A stretch of 64,000 nt of DNA from Domibacillus mangrovi (lineage in GTDB: Bacteria; Bacillota; Bacilli; Bacillales; Domibacillaceae), in NCBI RefSeq assembly GCF_001906925.1, contig NZ_MRWQ01000006.1:372001-436000 (forward strand). Reading direction: 5' to 3'. The notes beneath the pieces are model-generated. The model ran no database searches and was not told the DNA's origin. It saw only the letters and a program-made list of their open reading frames with translations. Position 1 is the first letter of the stretch; each line of letters opens with the position of its first letter. Below are positions 61,775 through 64,000 of the stretch, in pieces. A program made the position numbers and the translations under genes.

Positions 61775-61993
61775 TCACTCTCGCTCGTTATTTTTAATTT
61801 CATTAATGTCTTTTTCTAATCTTTCTAATGAACAAACAATTTTATCTTGCGTTTCATTCTGTCGCTCGATCTGCGCCATCAATTTATTTTCACGTTCTTT
61901 TGACTCAGCCATTTGAATGCGTAACAGCCATACAAACAACACGCAAAAAACCCCTTGTACCCACAATTCAACTGGCAATTGTGTTAAGTCCAT
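61775..61993 (-). CDS. BhlA/UviB-like small holin
   Basis: 72 residues behind AGAGGGGGG: one N-terminal transmembrane helix (VELWVQGVFCVLFVWLLRIQ) and a long amphipathic coiled coil (ESKERENKLMAQIERQNETQ, DKIVCSLERLEKDINEIKNN). This is the layout of BhlA/UviB proteins found in phages and bacteriocin loci. Its end overlaps the next holin-like gene, so both should be translated together. No endolysin follows; copy J lies downstream. Confidence 0.75.
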   Translation of the reverse strand: MDLTQLPVELWVQGVFCVLFVWLLRIQMAESKERENKLMAQIERQNETQDKIVCSLERLEKDINEIKNNERE

Positions 61994-62233
61994 CAATCAT
62001 CCCCCCTCTTTAATCAATTGAAATTCAATTGATTTCTCTGCTACTCTTTTACAACATAATATTTGGAATTTTTTAAAATTTAAACCGTTACTATTTAAAT
62101 GAATTAGGATCATATTTAATATGTTTATTCATTTCTATTAGCCTCCTTCTCTATATCATATTCCATATATTATTTGCTGTTCTCCACACCTGCATTATTA
62201 ATAAGGTAAATAATCATTACATCTTTTCTTTCC
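61994..62233. other. AT-rich intergenic region
   Basis: Upstream region of the holin pair and 3' flank of the IS4-type relic. No gene or repeat recognised. Confidence 0.3.
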
Positions 62234-62632
62234 TTATTGTGTTCTGCGAATGACCGTATGACCTGCTTTACAAGCGAAATGATCAGGTAGTTGAAACACT
62301 GTCACATCTAAAATACGAATACGATTGAAAGTAGAAAGCATGTGTGCAGAAAGCGATTGATTTGAACATAGTTTTTGCTTGAGAAGAGAGGGAAAGACTT
62401 GTCGAAGAAATGCGACAGCTGAAGGATTAAAGCATTGATTCAATCCTTCAGGGCTCATCAGTACTTCAGTAGTAGCTTCTAATCGACTGCACAAAACCAA
62501 CTTGTCTGGCAGTTTCTTGTAGAATCGTTGGAGATAGAAAGCGGTGTAATTCTTCAGTAAGTGAGAGAACCATGAAAAAACGTCGTCCTGTGTCAGAAGG
62601 TATGATAAGCTGGCAAGGACCGATTGAATCAC
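62234..62632 (-). pseudogene. IS4-family transposase fragment
   Basis: A 132-codon frame whose second half (EGLNQCFNPSAVAFLRQVFP and FNRIRILDVTVFQLPDHFAC, ending KAGHTVIRRTQ) matches the region around the first catalytic Asp (RILDxTxFQLP) of IS4/IS231-type transposases. The N-terminal start is doubtful and everything after the first Asp motif is missing, so it cannot be active. It lies directly after the thioredoxin-like gene. Confidence 0.7.
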
Positions 62633-62654
62633 AAGAAATCTATCTGTAATTTAC

Positions 62655-63197
62655 TTATAATGCCGGTTGAATCAGTTCTTCTAGCATATTTTCATCAAGC
62701 GGTCCTGCAATTTCATGCAAAATTTCACCTTCACGATTTAAAATAATCGTTGTAGGAACTGTAAACACGCCATACATCGTACTCACTTCACCTTTTTTGT
62801 CTAACAGAATAGGAAAAGTAACATTGTATTTCTTTGCAAATGATTGGATTACCTTTACCCTATTATCTTTATGTGATAAGTTAACAGCTAATATTTCGAC
62901 ATCTTTATCCTTAAAATTCTCATAAAAAGCTTGTAGATGTGGTACTTCTTTTTGGCAAGGCTGACACCATGTTGCCCAAAAATTTAAAATGACTACTTTC
63001 CCTCGCTGACTGTGTAAATCCATCATTTGCCCATCAATCGTCGGTAATTCAAAATTGGTTGCTTGCATGACCTTTTTATTATCCTCATTCACAACAAGCT
63101 CTTCTTTATTTACGTGTTGTTGAGAGCTTGTATATATTTCCTTTCCTAAAAACCCTAGAAGAATACAGACAACAACTAGTCCGACAAAACGTTTCAT
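62655..63197 (-). CDS. TlpA/ResA-like membrane-anchored thioredoxin
   Basis: 180 residues from ATG behind GGAGGGG. An N-terminal anchor (RFVGLVVVCILLGFLGKEIY) is followed by an extracytoplasmic thioredoxin fold. The active site is FWATWCQPCQKEVPHL (WCQPC), with cis-Pro in VFTVPTTIIL and an EPTIDGQ-like insert as in ResA. It reduces disulfides, for example during cytochrome c maturation or cupro-protein assembly. The start overlaps the ABC ATPase stop (TGATG), so it is the third gene of the permease-ATPase-TlpA operon. Confidence 0.88.
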   Translation of the reverse strand: MKRFVGLVVVCILLGFLGKEIYTSSQQHVNKEELVVNEDNKKVMQATNFELPTIDGQMMDLHSQRGKVVILNFWATWCQPCQKEVPHLQAFYENFKDKDVEILAVNLSHKDNRVKVIQSFAKKYNVTFPILLDKKGEVSTMYGVFTVPTTIILNREGEILHEIAGPLDENMLEELIQPAL

Positions 63198-63883
63198 CAG
63201 AGCCCCTCCTTCTTCGTTAACTTCAACCAAACTTGTTCTAAATTCGTACAGTTTTCTCGTTCTAATAAGGATGAAATTGTACCTGTTGCGAGTATTTCAC
63301 CGTCATTTAATAGAATAACACTATCTGCGATTTCCTCTGCTAAACTTAATAAATGTGTTGAAAAAAGTACAATTTGCCCGTTTTGTTTTTCATGTAAAAG
63401 TACCTTCTTTAACTGCGCAATCCAATACGGATCCAACCCATTTGTTGGTTCATCTAAGATAAAAAGAGAACCTTCACCCATCATGCTTTGCGCTAAATTT
63501 AGACGTTGTCGCATCCCTTTTGAAAATTGTCCAACTTTTAATTCCTTTGCTTCAAATAGACCAACTTCTTTTAATATGATGTGCTGTCGTTCTTTACTTA
63601 CTTTTTTTAAATTCCCTAGTAAATGGAGGATTTCTTCAGCCGTTAGCGCTTCTGGGAATGCCAAATCATCTGGCATATAGCGTAGTTCTTCGTTATCTTG
63701 CCATACGATTTCACCAGTATCTGGTTTAATTTGTTTAATCAAAAGCTGTATTAACGTACTTTTCCCTGCTCCATTTGCGCCAACCAATGCAATAATTTCA
63801 CCATTATGTAATGTGAAGCTTGCCTGATTGACACCACGATTCTGCTTATATCGTTTCGTTACATTATTTACTTGGACGACCAT
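63197..63883 (-). CDS. ABC transporter ATP-binding protein (NosF-like)
   Basis: 228 residues with Walker A (GANGAGKSTLIQL), signature (FSKGMRQRLNLAQS), Walker B (LFILDEPTNGLDP) and the switch His (STHLLSLAEE). The short Q-loop region contains RYMPDDLAFPEALTAEEILH. It is fused in operon with an ABC-2-type permease (start/stop overlap TAATG) and a TlpA-like thioredoxin. This trio recalls the NosF/NosY modules that support copper-site assembly of nitrous oxide reductase, but no nosZ/nosD is inside the window, so a general ABC-2 exporter remains possible. Confidence 0.85.
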   Translation of the reverse strand: MVVQVNNVTKRYKQNRGVNQASFTLHNGEIIALVGANGAGKSTLIQLLIKQIKPDTGEIVWQDNEELRYMPDDLAFPEALTAEEILHLLGNLKKVSKERQHIILKEVGLFEAKELKVGQFSKGMRQRLNLAQSMMGEGSLFILDEPTNGLDPYWIAQLKKVLLHEKQNGQIVLFSTHLLSLAEEIADSVILLNDGEILATGTISSLLERENCTNLEQVWLKLTKKEGL

Positions 63884-64000
63884 TATTTTTGTCCCCTATT
63901 CTTTAATACAATCGATGTCATACTAAGCGGTAACACAATCCATACCGCCGTCACAAGCATATAGACGCCAATTCCAACTAGCGTTTGATAAAATGTTGAG
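63883..64000 (-). CDS. ABC-2-type permease, C-terminal part (runs off the window)
   Basis: The last 38 or so codons of a membrane protein: YQTLVGIGVYMLVTAVWIVL then PLSMTSIVLKNRGQK and stop. One hydrophobic segment plus a basic tail fits the end of an ABC-2/NosY-like permease. The stop overlaps the start of the ATPase gene. The rest lies beyond position 64000. Confidence 0.7.
   Translation of the reverse strand, partial: STFYQTLVGIGVYMLVTAVWIVLPLSMTSIVLKNRGQK

Noticed and set aside
62655-64000. Calling the ABC/TlpA operon a nos (nitrous oxide reductase) cluster
   Set aside because: NosF-like features are suggestive, but nosZ, nosD and nosL are not in the window, so only a generic assignment is supported.

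Overview
The window is about 64 kb of low-GC Firmicute DNA. It reads as chromosome of a spore-forming Bacillaceae species. The evidence is strong AGGAGG-type ribosome sites with frequent TTG/GTG starts, recognisable Tgl, CwlJ, Spo0E-like, LytR-CpsA-Psr and malate:quinone oxidoreductase (Mqo) proteins, and a class-I c-di-GMP riboswitch. I saw no tRNA, rRNA or CRISPR array. Much of the window is accessory DNA: single-gene transcripts, decayed prophage and insertion-sequence pieces, and an unusually dense family of dispersed structured repeats.

Layout. 0.3-5.0 kb (minus): an operon of a FadR-type GntR regulator, two enolase-superfamily enzymes and a BCCT transporter, probably for uptake and catabolism of a betaine-like or acid-sugar compound. 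5.6-10 kb: polysaccharide deacetylase, AlkD-like protein, DUF4256, CxxC membrane protein, and two small genes (DUF3954-like and Spo0E-like). 10.6-15.5 kb (minus): a signalling operon of an Hpt-REC-GGDEF-REC diguanylate cyclase, a CheY-like regulator and a hybrid histidine kinase. 16-18 kb: two structured-RNA candidates and a possible PBECR-fold nuclease. 18-28 kb: xylulokinase, vanadium haloperoxidase/PAP2-like enzyme, HpaB-like hydroxylase, DinB-like protein, RibD/DHFR-like reductase and Tgl. 28-34 kb: GNAT, LCP protein, MarR, SDR (with an SDR pseudogene), DUF421 and VLRF1. 34-36 kb: a prophage lysis remnant. 36-41 kb (minus): a wHTH protein overlapping a very large SF1 helicase with a coiled-coil insert. 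41-48 kb: YgjP-like peptidase, DUF1456, a divergent MarR/quinone-reductase pair, a c-di-GMP-riboswitch-controlled secreted protein, Mqo and a LysE exporter. 48-53 kb: retropepsin pair, small membrane proteins, a second AlkD, a tandem-repeat protein and prophage fragments. 53.6-59.3 kb: a duplicated and rearranged DUF2975/XRE locus around cwlJ and DUF817. 59.6-64 kb: acyl-ACP desaturase-like ferritin protein, holin-like pair, IS4-type relic, and an ABC transporter with a TlpA-like thioredoxin, running off the end.

The most striking feature is a family of ten copies of a roughly 280-bp element (here A-J), plus one short end fragment. It has no open reading frame. Eight long copies and the shorter variants are bounded by TTTAT on both sides, and the element folds into about six hairpins. 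Several stems differ between copies by paired, compensating changes, so the fold itself has been conserved. Copies of a second, much smaller hairpin repeat (core CTAACGCACCCGTTAG) are also scattered through the window. The large element looks like a non-autonomous mobile element or RNA-guide-like relic of the IS200/IS605 kind, but no transposase or TnpB accompanies it, so this origin is inference.

A second theme is c-di-GMP signalling. A GGDEF protein with an intact inhibitory site lies in the same window as a c-di-GMP-I riboswitch that precedes a secreted TIM-barrel-like protein.
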